From contig VZSF01001076.1 in NCBI GenBank assembly GCA_013398295.1, positions 265,741-329,740 of the forward strand: a DNA stretch of 64,000 nt. The letters run 5' to 3'. The notes under the pieces were generated by a model. It saw nothing but the letters and a program-made list of their open reading frames with translations. It ran no database searches and was not told the DNA's origin. Of this stretch, positions 12,801-25,833 are shown one piece after another. Source of the DNA: Chionis minor (Eukaryota; Chordata; Aves; Charadriiformes; Chionididae). The position numbers were made by a program, and so were the translations under genes. Within the stretch, counting starts at the first letter, position 1; each line of letters starts with the position of its first letter.

Positions 12801-15270
12801 GCATGTGGAATACATATTCAAAATCTGGAATACCCTTGAATATACTGAATATATATTTGTATCAGTTACTCTAAGGTAAGTTAATGTCACCTACTCTGGG
12901 TGTGTATTCTGAGGTTTTGTCCCTGCCTTTTTTAGGAAAGTTCTTTGTGTATATGAAGCTAAAGTCAGAGGACGATTGTTGCCTACAAACAGGTTCAAAT
13001 TTAAAGTTTTCTTTACCTTTGTTGGAATCTGTGCAGTTGCCTACCTTCTGTACTCCAGTAGCCCTTTTTTTCACAGCAAGTACTATAACCAGGAAGTGAA
13101 GAAAATTGGATATTCGCTTGCATTAATAACTGATTAATAACGAAGATTTTGTAAGAACAGGTGGCAATTTGAAAGTTTCTGGAGCATCTTAATATAAACT
13201 TTTACTTGATGTTTTCTATCTTGCTATAGTGCAACTGTGCAAACAGCTTGAAGGAAATACAAGCCCATCAAACCTTTTGAATTCAGTGTGCAGAGACAAT
13301 TGAAATGTAAGATCTGTGTGGAGTTTGAATGGGTAATCAACTTTTCAGTTGCACAGGCCTCCAGATGTTAAAACAGATGAAATATGGTTTGTTATCCTAG
13401 AGGTCACTGTTGGCAGCTTTTTCTGACAAGATGACTCAGGAAAAAAGAATAGTTTTGAACCCTTTAATAAGGGGGGCTACTCTGAAGTTTCAGACATCTT
13501 GCCCCTTGCTACCCTTAAATATTTGAACAATTTCAGGCTGTCAGTGTGATGTCATTTATGACAATGCATAAATTGCAGATATGTGGATTATGAAAATAAT
13601 TTGATGCAAAAGTAGTATTTTTTCTTAACATTAAATAATGTTTTTATTTAATGCTCTTAATATAAAAATGAAAGATTATAGGGTTTTAGTGGGGTGACAA
13701 TCCCATTTGAAAAGTTAGACTTTTTATAATTCAGATATGATTGTCTACCATAACTCGATAAATTCCCTATGCAACAACTGACATGTAGCATTGTCTTAAA
13801 ACCAAATTTATATAAAAAGCCTTGAATTTCAGTAAATTCGTATGTTTGTCCTCAAACAATACTGTCAGTTCATTTGTTGTAACAATGTACTTGGGTGTAA
13901 TCAGTGATCCTAGTATATCTGAACAATTCCTTATTTTTTCATTTATGTATTATACACAGAAACAAACATCTGTGAGGTGCTACCAAATTACTTTTTAATG
14001 ATTTCTTTTCCAGCAACGTATAAAAGGCTTTTAAATTGCTGTTCTGTTGAAGGACAAGTGTTTCTGCAAGTAACTTGCGTAAATTAAATGTGATAATGTA
14101 ACTATGGCAAGTTTAAACCTAGCCTGCTTTTTAAAATTTGTTACAAATGAGATGCAAAGAACTCGGTGATTTTACAACACTGGGTGTGTACTGCTGTCAG
14201 TAGGTGCAGTCTGGAGTGTCTCAGCTGTAGGTAACAGAGCTTTACTCTCTCATTCGCCACTGCCAGAACTGGAGGCAACCTGTTGAAAGTTATCATTTGC
14301 CTCAGTTGGCATGTCATATAAGACTTAGAGACAAATACTAAAAACTCTGTATTTTTCAAGACAATGTGTGAAAAAAGCTTTCTTTTGTTGTTTTAAAAAT
14401 TATAAAAACCTGACGGTGTGAAGAAGCTTCCTTCTCAATTACTGTGTTCAGCTGTAAACTAGAAGCATTAATTATAAGCAGTATTTCAGTTACTCTGTCT
14501 TCTCTTAGTATTTCGTATTGGTAATTTTAAGTGTTTAGTACAATTCTCTTAGGTTTTTTTTTTTCCATCCTGTCATTAAGATTAAGATAAAAAATTGTAT
14601 TTTGTAATATTATGAATGCATGCACATTTGTGTGTTCTCTAATGTTCACTGTCTAGTGTTCTACTCAATCACTCTTCCAGCAGTACAGTAGGAGGCAGCA
14701 TCAATCCTGTCACTGTCTGAGGGCACGCGCTCTTAGATCAACGTCTCAAATATTTCTTAGCAGTATTTACAGCTCCTTGTCATCTGCTTCTTTCATTCCT
14801 CCTAGAACTTTCCAGATCAGTCCTTTTAATATTTTTTCCTTCTTTTTGGATATCATTTTATTCATCTCATCCCCTTATCTTTAGCAAGTATTTATAAAAT
14901 AAGAAGTGTGTGTGTTTCCATATATGTTTCATAGGGGAGAACTTATAACTGTAGCCGTAGAAGTTAATGTTGCAGTCCCTGATTTTCACGCACTCAAGTT
15001 TTGGATTCCCCTGTTGTAATTAAGTAATGTCTTTATGCCTGCTGTGCAGCGCGTGAGTAGAGTTGTGCTCCATAAAATGGCTATCAATAAAATCATTGAC
15101 TGCAGAGCTTATTTCAACAAGACCGTAAGAAACTCAGCATGAGCTGATTTGTTTGAAATGCCACCCTTCTTTTTTTTTCTTTTGTGCCGATTTAAGGGCT
15201 CTTGGGAAGTATGTTCCTGCATGGGATCTATGAGCCTCCTGAAGAAGCATCTTAAAGGATTTGTTGAAGA

Positions 15271-15380
15271 ACAAAAAAAAAAAACCCCAAAAACCAAACG
15301 ACCAAAAACCAAAAAAACCCAAACCAAAGCCAAAACAAAACCCCCAAGCCAAAAAACCCACCAACAACTAAACCTAAACC
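15271..15380 (+). repeat. A/C-only low-complexity tract
   Basis: About 110 bases built almost entirely from A and C in irregular CCAAAAACC and AAACCCAAACC-like units, with only a few G or T. It is a purine/pyrimidine-skewed simple tract, not coding: the open frames on both strands here are lysine/proline/threonine-rich or Phe/Gly/Trp-rich by composition alone. Shorter AAAACCCC patches recur at about 22457-22477, 38055-38080 and 57205-57217. Confidence 0.85.
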
Positions 15381-15734
15381 CCTGAGAGAACACGCTGTTT
15401 GTATTTTAAAATACAGACATTGGTGTTGTGAATGTTAGCCTTCCTGTCAGACCACTTGGTCGCAGAGTGAAGACTTTCTGTGCACCCCTGAGCCTGGATT
15501 TAATTAAATGTTGCTCTCACACCCTTCTGAACAGGGTTTTGAATGCCTGTCAGCTGAGAGGCGACCACAGCCATTGGTTTGGTGGATTGTTAGGGATAAC
15601 AAGTACAGAGCAAGTCAAATACACATCTGGGGCCATATGACAATGCTGTAAAATTCTCTGTGGCAGGATGAGGATGTTTATTGCCTCCTCCCATGTAACA
15701 ACTACAGATACCACAGACAAGAAGAGGTGCTTCT

Positions 15735-15752
15735 CACACACACACACACACA
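15735..15752 (+). repeat. (CA)9 microsatellite
   Basis: Nine uninterrupted CA units followed by an A run. Confidence 0.95.
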
Positions 15753-18700
15753 AAAATTCAAATGCAAATCTTGTCACAGGCTATTGTGCATATTAAACTA
15801 TTTACAGGAGTTTAAGAATTGGAAGAATTTACAGAAAAAGAAATCTACTGAGGGCCATTGAATATTATACTAACTCTGGTTTATGTAATCCTGGTGTCAC
15901 AGATCACTGGGTGCTGACAAAACTCCCTGAAAAATTATTATGTGTATTTGCGCTCACGCACCATACTAGGCAGTTGTCTGACTTGATGCATCCTTTCTTA
16001 GGTTGTGTTCTTGCTTCTTGCTCACGTGTAACCACTGTAATATGGCAGTGGTGAAAAGCTGTTACCTTTCTAATCTGTTAGATTTTTCAGCCTGTTTCTG
16101 AGGTGGTCTAGTCTTGTCAGTAGTGAGAGCTTTATGCTGAAGTGAATTACTGGGTTCTCAGATTCTGTGATAGTCAGGCTGAAATATTTGTGGTTGGAGC
16201 TAGTATAAAGCCTGTGTATACTTGACATACGATTAATTAAATTCATCAAACTAGCTTTTCAGAGTCTATATCACTGAGTTTAACTTGATTCAATGACAGA
16301 GCTAAAGTTATGCAATAAAGTTCAAAGTAGAAGCATGGGTTAAGGGAACCAAAATAAACTTTTAGTTTGCTGGCGTAACAAAAATGTATCTCTGATTCTG
16401 CTACACTCGTTAATCTAATCTGAAGGTGGTCAAGTCAGCTCTCTATAAGAATAAATTAACTTCTTTCACTAGTTTTAGTATTAGAAGTAAAATAAAATTA
16501 TTTTTAAAAAACCTGCACCCACATCTGGTTGGATTTTGCCTTCATAGTGAGGTTTGGTTTAAATTGCACTGTTAATTCATTAGATACAAACTGTCAGAAC
16601 ACGTGGCACATTCAGTGAATTCTGTAAGAGGAGAAGAAACCCAGGTTTCTTTTGTATGTAAAAAAAGTCGCTTTAAATGAAGGAAGCTCTGGCACATATG
16701 ATTACCATTGGATGAGACCATTCTGGCAAAGAGAGATGGCAGCCCTCAACCTTACACTACATGTTAGTAAAATTCCTACTTATAATTCAAAACTACCTGT
16801 ATTCCAAGCTGTTGATGGAAGAAGGGGTTAAATTGAAATGCAGTACTGAATAAACCTGAACAGTTTTTTAAATATAATCTTTATTTTGGCAAATGCTCTG
16901 CTAGGAAGTTCTGTCATAGCAAATTATATTGAGGTATTTTTCATGACACAGTGCTCGTGTCTTCTGTAATACTGTCTAGTCGTTCATTTCTTCATATCCT
17001 TTTAAAAGCATTTTTTAAATTGGTGTCATCTGCAGTGCTATGGTAAAGGAAATTATCAGAAACTGAGCAATGTAATGTTTGTAATATTCTGATGAACTCT
17101 TCAAGCTCCTACTTTCAAAATGCTTGCTGAAGTAGCCATTAAAATAGCATGCTGTTTTCTCAGATGGAGGGCTTCAGAACTTAATTAGACAAAGGTTCAT
17201 GAAGAATTTGTTGTCAGAACTCCCTTGAACAGACTCAGGGCTTCTTCCACTGAGGGAAGCAGACTGATCCAGAAAAGAATTGAGCATTTTCTGCACCATT
17301 GTATACAACTTCAGAACATGCTTTCCTGATGGTCTTTTCTGGAGGTCTTTCCCTATTTGAGGACCTCTTAAAAAATACCTAAAATATTCCCTAGGTAATT
17401 TCAGTTTAATAAATTTGTTGTCAGGTCATCCTTTTCTTTCCCTGAAAGACAAGCCAAACAAAAATAAACAACAAGAGTAAGACTGTGCAGGAAGTGATTT
17501 TTAAATAAGTGTATTCTTTACTGTTATAGAATCATTATGGTATTAAAAGCCGAAATGAGTGGGGACTTCCTTTGATTTCATAGTTATGAAAAAGTTGACC
17601 TATACACCTGCATCATCAGTTGTTTCTTTTAATAACTTGGAAAGACAGATGCTCGATCCAAATATGTTTTGATTTTTAAGCTCCTTCAAGATAATATAAG
17701 AAAAACCTTGCTGTGTTTTAAAAAATAACAATGACTATTTGCAGTATATTTATTCCTTGGAGAAACTCTTGTCAAAGCAGTTTCAAAGATAACAGCCATA
17801 CTGTAAATACATACTAGAAAATAATAAATTCCCATGAGAACAGTCAATTCAACAAAGCTTGTGGATATAATTGAAATTGGTAATAGAAACAAGGCTACAG
17901 ATGGCCATTTCATTAGATGTCAGTGTCTTCGTGATCTAACAAAATGCCATTGCAAGCTCTTAATTTGATTTTTCACATCTTTATGTGGTACTAAACTATC
18001 TTTCAAATGGGCAAAAACATCTAATGGGTGTTCTGTTCAGTAATTCAACTAAACTAGGTTGCTCAGATGCTGATACTGAGCTTGAATAATTTCAGAATAC
18101 TTTAAAAAAAAAATAAAAATTATTGCTTGGTAGTCCAGTTTTCTGCAGGCTGTGTCCTAGGTTCCTGGAAGCTAACTTGGTTACTTGGGTATGAGATATG
18201 TTTTAGTCATTTCATAGCCTTTACCTACGCAAATCAATTCTTTTCATCAGGATAGTTAGATGCCAGCTGAGGTAAGCCACTTTTCACACTGCAGCTCTTC
18301 TGCTAATAAAACCAGCAGCAGTGAAATATTTGCTGGGGAAGTGGATGTTAGTTCTTCAGAAAGGATCTGCTGCTTGCTTTAACAGCTGCTCTGTGTCTTC
18401 AAAGGCAGCAACTGTCGAGAATGGTATATCCCTTTGCTGCTTATTTTGCATCTCTCAGTGTAACTCAGATAGAAGAGCTTGTGATGCAGGACAGCTCAAT
18501 AAAAACAGTTACCTAAGATAGACCAGGCAGGGTGGCAAGAACTATAGAACAGGACAAAGCAGACTAAAATAATGGTTTTTTTTTCATGAGTTCATTCAGC
18601 ATGTTGCAATTTGATGTGTTCATTGTAAGGTATCATACTAATGTGTCACTAGCCTAAATATGCTTTTGTCTGATGTGACCATGATTTACACAGTTGTTTC

Positions 18701-20229
18701 AATTAAAGCTTGCACTGTTTCTGGTGCTCATAATACTGAAAATCAAATTTTCTGCACTGGATGCATTTCTGCTCAATCAAAATGTAAATGGATCAACTGA
18801 AAGGTGACAAAACACAGTCCAGTGTATATTAGGCACAAATGTATTTTCTAGAGTTCAGAACTACCTTTCAGAGGTAAATTTAGGCATTCTGTAAATAATA
18901 AAGGAAGAAAAGTTATTTTGTGATGGGGAGATCCCTACTTTATGCATGAGTTCCGTATCTCATTCCTCAGGCAGCTGTACTTCTACGTCAGCTCTTAATC
19001 AGTGTATTCCAGGCCTTTCTTTTTGATGCCACTTTTGCATAAAGGATCCCATCACACCTACTGGTGAAATTACAGTGCTCTTCAGTGTTTCTGGCTTTCA
19101 TGTTGCAAAAAATGTTTGAAAATTATTTTGTTTAAGGGTTTGGGTTTTTTTCTTTTCCTTAAATAATTTCTCCTGTCTTCTGTCAGATTTGTCCACATTA
19201 ACAACAGGTAAAAGTTTTTGGTAGGGAAAATTTGCAGTAGCAGTTTTATGCTTATTTTTACAACTGTTGTTATTCCTGGAGCTTTAGCAAAACATGAACT
19301 CCCTACGCAAATTCTGTCCTTTTCTTTGCAGCAGTAGCGGAACATTTTTGCTGAATTTTTCAGTCTCAGACTACTCTCTGCAATATCACATTTCAATGCT
19401 AACCATTTATAAGCAGAGTTATAGATGTGTTCGTACTGATTTTTCTATGAATATAGTGAACAGGACTGAGATTAGCTTTGTTATAGAAGCAACTGGTTGT
19501 GTGTACTAGCAGAGCCATGTTGGAAAATGCCTGCAACCATAATGTCACCTTCCCGTTTCTACCTCTTCCCCTGGAGGTGGTTGTGGTTGTCTCAGATTAG
19601 CAGTATACATCGAGGGATTTCTGGATAGTTGGAAGTAAGGTTTTCTTTAGGGTGTTTGCTAGTGTAGACAGATACTTGAAATAAGTAATTGGCAAAAATC
19701 AGGTACTTACTAAGGTAGAAGCATATGGTTTAAGGAGAAACCGATTGATTCTTTTTCAATGGAAAATTCAAACTTCTTGCTGGCCTGTGGGAAATGTTAA
19801 GTGAAGAATGCTCTTGCAGTACATTGGTGGTTATGTGTGACAAGCTTAGGAACGTAATAATGACCAGAAACTAGTGTTAAGTACCCTGTTGGAGTGTAGC
19901 AAGAGAACGGGTTTGTGAAAGACTATAGCCTTATAGTAGATTTTCTACTTCAACTTCTAGATGGTAGATACTGTGTTAGATTTGGCAAAAGGGTAGTTCA
20001 CAAGTTAAAGGTATGTTTCATTTACAGCATGGCATTTGGGAAATATATAATGAATAATGGGCCTCAGTTTTCTTTGGAGAGAATTTGTTCAATACGGAAA
20101 ATTTCATCGATTTGCCTTGTATCCAGCACATTGCACAGGACAGTAGCGTTGGAAAGTCAGCAATGAGAAAGGTGTAGTCTACTGGAAAAGCCACTGTGTC
20201 CTACATCCATGCTTTATACTTGTAACATA

Positions 20230-20258
20230 TATATAGGAGTATAGCATACTCCTATATA
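20230..20258. repeat. Perfect short hairpin, 13-bp arms
   Basis: TATATAGGAGTAT is followed by the three-base loop AGC and its exact reverse complement. The stem is short compared with miRNA precursors and has no recognised function. Confidence 0.85.
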
Positions 20259-22014
20259 AGCATGTCATGTTAGGTATCCTATCATGTGGGACACTGTATT
20301 TACTACCTGAATCAGGTATCAATCCCTTTGCAGTTGGAAGTAACGAGAACCTAAGGAATGGAAAACATTGGCAGATGAAGGAAACAACTGGGTTACAACA
20401 GAAGTTCAACCAAGAAAAGAGCATTGAACTCTGGAAAGATTCTGCAAAGGGTGGACTAAGATATTTTGAGCAGCTTTTATGTCACATGAAATGGTGTAAA
20501 TCTAAGAGACAAATGCTGTAATTAAACTACGGTTAGTTGTGAATCAGTAGACACAGTGGGAAATCACCTGCTGCAAATCTTAAAAGATGCCAAAAGCACT
20601 AGATAGCACTGAAAGCAGTTCTGAGATCATTCATGTAAGGTTACTAGAAGAGAGCGAAAAAGGGGGGGCGTGGGAATGTGAGCTTGATTTGGAAATGGGT
20701 AGATAAATGCTGATCCTGGAATTGGTTGGAGGAAGCCAAATGGTCTCTGTGAATTTAAGCAGAAGTGTCTATAAAAGTCTGAATCTGGTCAAGGCCCTTT
20801 CAAGTTGAGCATGGTTCCAGTGTTTAACCATCCTCAGTGATTTTTTTTAAACTTATATCTAATCAGAATTTTCCATTTTCCTACTTAGCCTTATTTTCCT
20901 TAGCCTTGTCTATACCATCCTATTAAATACTGAGGACGGCAGTCCCTGTGCTTCATAATAAGTATGAAAAATGCAAAGAAGAAAAGGACATTATCAACAC
21001 TAGAGTTCAATTGCTTTGTATATGTAATCCTCTTTAGAAGCTTCAAACCTTGCCATGTTGAAGAAGTGAATGTCTGCATTGTAGTCAAGTGCTTACACTA
21101 TTTATAAAGCATTTGTATTCTTGTGCAGAAAATTTATAGCTTATTATGATACAAATAGGGAAAGTTAAAAAGATTTTGTGCAACTGAATTTATTTTTAAA
21201 TATGCACTTTAAAATATATCTATTAAATATTGCTGTCAAAATGAAGATAAAGACAAATGATGAGAGTTCAGTAATTATTCATGGCTATTAGTGCTGGTTT
21301 TGCAGGCACAGAGTGCCCATAATGTGGTCTCTCAGTTCTATGAAAAAGGACTTTTAAAACAATCACTGGTAACTGACTTCTGCAGGATCTTCTCTGGTAA
21401 GTGTAGTGCCTGATAAATGTGGCATGAAGAATTGATTTTATAAACCAGTAGTCCCAGAGTTAAAGTGTTATCAGGATTGCTAATAGCCTAATCTGAGTTT
21501 GAGATACCCATTATCTTAAGTTGTTGTCAGACCTGAATTCCCATCAGAGTTATTTTGTCAGACCAGGCTTCCATAGTGATGATGATTTTTATTCATAGCA
21601 AGACTATTTTTGTTTTTATATATGTACCACTATCAGATCCTTTAATGATTTTTTTTTTTTTTTGGAAGGGTAAAGGCTCTTAGAGGTTTGAAAAATGCTG
21701 AGAATTCTGGATCACATTCAATAAAACGCTAATCTTATATGATGGGGCCAGTTAACATATTTAACTCCTTTGCTCTCCCTGGGCCACTGTACTACAACCC
21801 TGATTACAATGTGGTAAGAGGTGAATGGGGCATTGAAGTTATCCCAGAATATGTACAGGCTAGTTAATTTTACTTTAAAAAAATGGAATTTTAACTGTAT
21901 ATTATACAATGTAAAAGTTTTATGCTTCAGAAATTTGTCTTGCCAGAGTTAGGAAAAAAATAAGAGTGAGAAAAGAATCCGAGAAGAAAAAGTAAGAGGA
22001 AGAAGAGGGGTTTT

Positions 22015-22029
22015 TGTGTGTGTGTGTGT
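22015..22029 (+). repeat. (GT)n microsatellite
   Basis: Short run of GT units between T runs. Confidence 0.85.
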
Positions 22030-22535
22030 TTTATTTTGAAAGAATGTTACTGGTTTTGGAAAAAACTGTATATTTGCAGTGAGGTACAGGTGAAGTATAC
22101 ACTCTTGTCTTCAGAACAATTGTTTATGCATTTGTTCAGCCTTACATATGTTCTGTTTAACTTTTAGATAAAATACAAAATTTATTTGAAAACAATAATG
22201 AACTAAACATACTTTTTCCGGGACCAGTTACTGGCAGCAAACAAAGTTCTAAAGCCATGGGATATTCTTTTGCATATTTAAAGGCTGATAATCTAATTGT
22301 AAAGCTAAAATACAGGGGATTAGATTGCAGAATGAAATTCCCCCTTCCGTAAAACACTGACTTCCAGTGCACCAGCAAACCATTTACTGGACACAAGCTG
22401 CTTGAGTTTTATAAACTGATTTACAAGAAAAGAAAAAATGGTTAAAAAATTCTAACAAAAAAACCCCAAACCCACCCATAGCAGTTGAAAGAATGTTAAG
22501 ATTTTTCTCATCTTGATTTTTCCTTTCTTTGACAG

Positions 22536-22599
22536 TGACTTGTTATCTTCCAATTATGTGGAGATTCACTATGAAGATGGAAAACCAAAGCTTTCTAAG
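22536..22599 (+). CDS. ADAM23: ADAM23 exon b: prodomain
   Basis: One base completes the split Asn codon, then 21 codons give DLLSSNYVEIHYEDGKP and LSK (residues 26-47), matching the ADAM23 prodomain. The acceptor is TTTGACAG. The donor is GTATTA, weaker than the usual GTAAGT. The exon ends in phase 0. The next intron is 2,362 bp and contains a CR1 fragment and a GT repeat. Confidence 0.94.
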
Positions 22600-24518
22600 G
22601 TATTATGCTGTTAAATGTGTCTGAATGGTCTTTCTGAGGGAACAACACCAATAAATTGTTAAAAAAAGAAAGTTTTGCAAGACTTAAAAATGCCAGAAGC
22701 CTTTCTCCACACATACAAGGTAACTGTGATCTCATCTTGTAAGGAGATCTCAGTAATATGAGAAGAATTGTACAAAAAAGGAAAGCTGTGTGTTGGTGTG
22801 AAGGGTAAACGGTGGTAGGTGGTAGTAGTGAAGATCTTCCAGGTACTGCCAGAACACTTACGTCTTGTAAAATGTAGGAGGTGGAAGGGTTGAAGTCACC
22901 ATGAGTATAGTCTTCATTAATTATTTACGTGTCCTCAGCACAAAGTGCAAGTGGAAGGGATAATGGTAATATAAGATGCTCAAACAAAACAAAAAAACTT
23001 GAAGCGACTTTTCTTTGCGAGAATTATACAGTTGTGAAACAGAAAATGAAGGACTTAAATCCAGAGATTAAGGTTTTGGTTACTACAAAACCAGCATATT
23101 GCTTGACATCCAATTAATTACATTTGTCAAACTAGCTCCCAAATTGAATTTAGTTTCATAGGCTATTGATCCAAAGACAAAGAGATTAAAGTTATGCAAG
23201 ATAGTTCAGCCCTTCCTAAGGGAACCAGATCAGTCTTTTTGTTTGTTGCAGTAACAAAATGATGCCTGGTAGGTTCCTAGGAAGGTTATAAACTATATTT
23301 TCAGGGAATTACTTTTTTCATATTTGGTATGAATGCTGGAATATCTGTTGTGAGCTTACTGCTTGTGAAATATATCTCTATTTAGAGTGGAAGGAAGTTG
23401 TATTTATACCTACAGCAGATTGGGACTGTTGTTTGTCCAAGTACTAAGTGTCTAGTTTATTATTTTGACCTTGTTATAGAGAATCTCAAATATGACAATA
23501 TATTGCAGGTCAGGGCAAAATTAAACAATTACATTGCAATACAATTATTGCAATATACTGTTTTATTTTCTTCCACTGAAGAAGAAAAATAGTTTCATTT
23601 TACATACTGAGGAAATTGTTTCATTAAGACTCAGTACTCTGCAGAATAAGCAAAAATGCTCAATGATGCAAGAAAACAATTCCCTCTGGCATTTAGACAA
23701 GCTCATGCAATTGTCAGCTGCAGCACTAGCATTGAGTACTGCGGTTGCTGAATCATGAGTCTGACTGGAAAATTATATTAGAACTTTAGACTCAGCAAAT
23801 GGACTACCTTTGCATGCTGCAGAAACTTGATCCAAAATTCCTAAGGGATGTTTTCTGAATTGATTTATTTAGAAACAATAATAGAGCTTCTGAGGTCGCA
23901 TTAATCTGTAAAAGGCTTCATTATAAGTTCAGAAAATATACACACAATTTGTGTAGGAGATCAAATAAGGACTGTATCCCGGTCTTTTGCAGTATCTTCT
24001 AATCCTTTTTAGACCTGAATACATAAAATATTGTTTTGTTTCCTGATATGGATGTAAGGTAGTGAGATCTTGATGAAAAGTATTGTATTTTCTATAAAGG
24101 GATAGTTTATTACGTAATAAAGAGTGAAAACACTGAAGAACAAACAGCAATTTCTTTATTAGGATTACTGTCTTTTAAAAAAAATTCTTGAATTTTTGTG
24201 TGAGAAAGATAATCATGATTCAGTTGTTAAAATGCGCGGCTTACGCATTCTCACCGATGGAAAGTTAAATATATAGTGATTGCTTTCTGTGTAGTACTTT
24301 GATTTAATTATGCACAATAGTCTGTTAGGAATTTCATTCAGAAACTGAATAACTCATTAAGTAAGATGCAAAATGGAAATAATGCTGTGCATACCTAAAC
24401 AAAGAGCATTTACATTTTTGTTACTGCCTTGAGTTATAATAATTGCAGAAGGAATAGGTCCAATAGGCTTGTTGGATTTCAGATGACAGATGATACCAGA
24501 ATTAAGAATATTTTCATT
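22600..24518 (+). other. ADAM23 intron, no recognised feature
   Basis: AT-rich sequence up to the CR1 fragment. The AAAACCCC-type patch near 22457 lies just upstream in the preceding intron. No exon or RNA gene was seen. Confidence 0.6.
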
Positions 24519-24893
24519 GAATCATAGAATGGTTTACATTGGAGGGGACCTTAAAGATCACCTAGTTCCAACTACCCTGCCATGGGCAAGGACACCTCCA
24601 CCTAGACCTGGTTGCTCAAAGCTTCATCCAAGCTAGCCTTGGACGCTTCCAGGGATGGGGCATCCGCAGTTTCCCTGGGCAACCTCTTCCAGTGCCTCAC
24701 CACCCTCAGAGTGAAAAATTTCCTCCTGAGATCTAATCTAAATCTACCCTCTTCCAGCTTGAAGCCATTACCCCTCGTCCTAACACTACATGCCCTGTAA
24801 AAAGTCCCTCTCCAGCTTTCTTGCAGGCGCCTTTCAGATGCAGGGTGCATCCGTGTCCCTCAGCACCACATCTACCTGTCTTCTAAATACTTC
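24519..24893 (-). mobile_element. CR1 LINE 3' fragment, composite
   Basis: The minus strand carries the C-terminal coding end and 3' UTR of a CR1 element. Translated on the minus strand it reads RTRGNGFKLEEGRFRLDLR, then VVRHWKRLPRE and DAPSLEASKASLDEALSN, the hallmark CR1 C-terminus. The terminal AATCATAGAATGG lies at about 24518-24531 (the 3' end of the element). From about 24845 to 24893 a short piece (CCCTCAGCACCACATCTACC) belongs to a different part of a CR1 3' region and does not continue the first copy, so the block looks composite or rearranged. Confidence 0.9.
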
Positions 24894-24918
24894 CAGCAAA
24901 GCATTAAATCAGGGTAAT

Positions 24919-24936
24919 TTTGTGTGTGTGTGTGTG
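24919..24936 (+). repeat. (TG)n microsatellite
   Basis: About eight TG units some 25 bases before the acceptor of the next ADAM23 exon, so inside its acceptor/branch region. Confidence 0.88.
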
Positions 24937-24961
24937 ATTGTTTGTTTTTAAACCTTATTAG

Positions 24962-25044
24962 GGTGGAGAGCATTGTTACTACCATGGAAATATCAGAGGT
25001 ATCAAGGATTCCAAAGTTGCTCTTTCAACTTGTAATGGACTTCA
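24962..25044 (+). CDS. ADAM23: ADAM23 exon c: prodomain
   Basis: Encodes residues 48-74 plus two bases: GGEHCYYHGNIRGIKDSKV and ALSTCNGL. It contains the two prodomain cysteines of the HCYYHG and STCNG motifs conserved in ADAMs. The acceptor is CTTATTAG, close to a TG repeat. The donor is a consensus GTAAGT. The 725-bp intron that follows has no recognised feature. Confidence 0.95.
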
Positions 25045-25769
25045 GTAAGTGCATGTTCCCATTTTTCAAACAAGGCTGTTAACTAATTCTTACTCTTGAA
25101 TATTATCTCTTAATGTGTGAGGGACTGAAACTCTACAGGCCCAAAGATTTTTTATGTTTTGCAATGCCAGTACCAACTATGCCAAACTGCTAGCATTTTT
25201 TTTTAGTATTGTTGGGATTAAAGTCTTTTGATGCTGTCTCATGAAACTTTGAATATGGTAAGTGCAAATAAATCTCTCACCAGATGACTTATTATGGTAA
25301 ACAATAAACAAGAATTGTACTTGAGCAGTTTGCATGCTCAGTATTTATGTATGATTCTGTCAGCCAGTAGAAAAATCTTTTTGTTAGACTGTGCAAGATA
25401 AAACACCTAAAGAAGTGAGTCCTTAATGGGATTAGTTACTGTTGAGTGCAACTCATCTGGTGATTATAGTCTGCATGCTAATGTATGTCCTAGGACTTCC
25501 TCTTTTGAAGGTCAAATCTTTACTCTTTTTGGTGTTATATCATTACTTTGCCATTACATTCAGTGTTAGTTCATTAAAATATGCCTGACCTTAAAAAAAA
25601 AATCTTAGCTTTAGCCACACATGGCAGCAATAAACATGCATAGAATGTATTTTAATATTGATCAGTTTTTCAGCCCTAAATTTGGTTTTGTCTTGTCAAA
25701 AAACATATCCTGGAGTCAAATTAATTGCCATGTAATCCTAAATATCACTTCTTTTTCTCCACGTTCTAG

Positions 25770-25833
25770 TGGCATGTTTGAAGATAGTACTTATTTGTAC
25801 TTGATAGAACCAATGGATTTGACCCACAGTGCA
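25770..25833 (+). CDS. ADAM23: ADAM23 exon d: prodomain
   Basis: One base completes the His codon, then 21 codons give GMFEDSTYLYLIEPMDLTHS and A (residues 75-96). GMFED..Y.IEP is a signature of ADAM prodomains. The acceptor is CGTTCTAG and the donor GTAAGT; it ends in phase 0. The 2,270-bp intron that follows contains the only ambiguous base of the window (27405) and nothing else recognised. Confidence 0.95.

Larger units (their letters stand above)
9841..22535 (+). other. 12.7 kb ADAM23 intron
   Basis: Long AT-rich intron. Notable contents are a relatively GC- and pyrimidine-rich block at about 11040-12180, an A/C-only tract (15271-15380), a CA microsatellite (15735-15752), a 13-bp-arm hairpin (20230-20258), a T run (about 21649-21663) and a GT repeat (22015-22029). 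An open stretch with splice consensus at both ends lies at 21306-21396. None of these has a coding assignment. Confidence 0.6.

Noticed and set aside
15109..15393. Minus-strand frames rich in Phe, Gly and Trp, and a + frame rich in Lys and Pro
   Set aside because: They are translations of the A/C-only low-complexity tract.
20230..20258. Possible miRNA precursor
   Set aside because: The 13-bp stem and 3-base loop are much shorter than a pre-miRNA, and extension of the stem fails on both sides.
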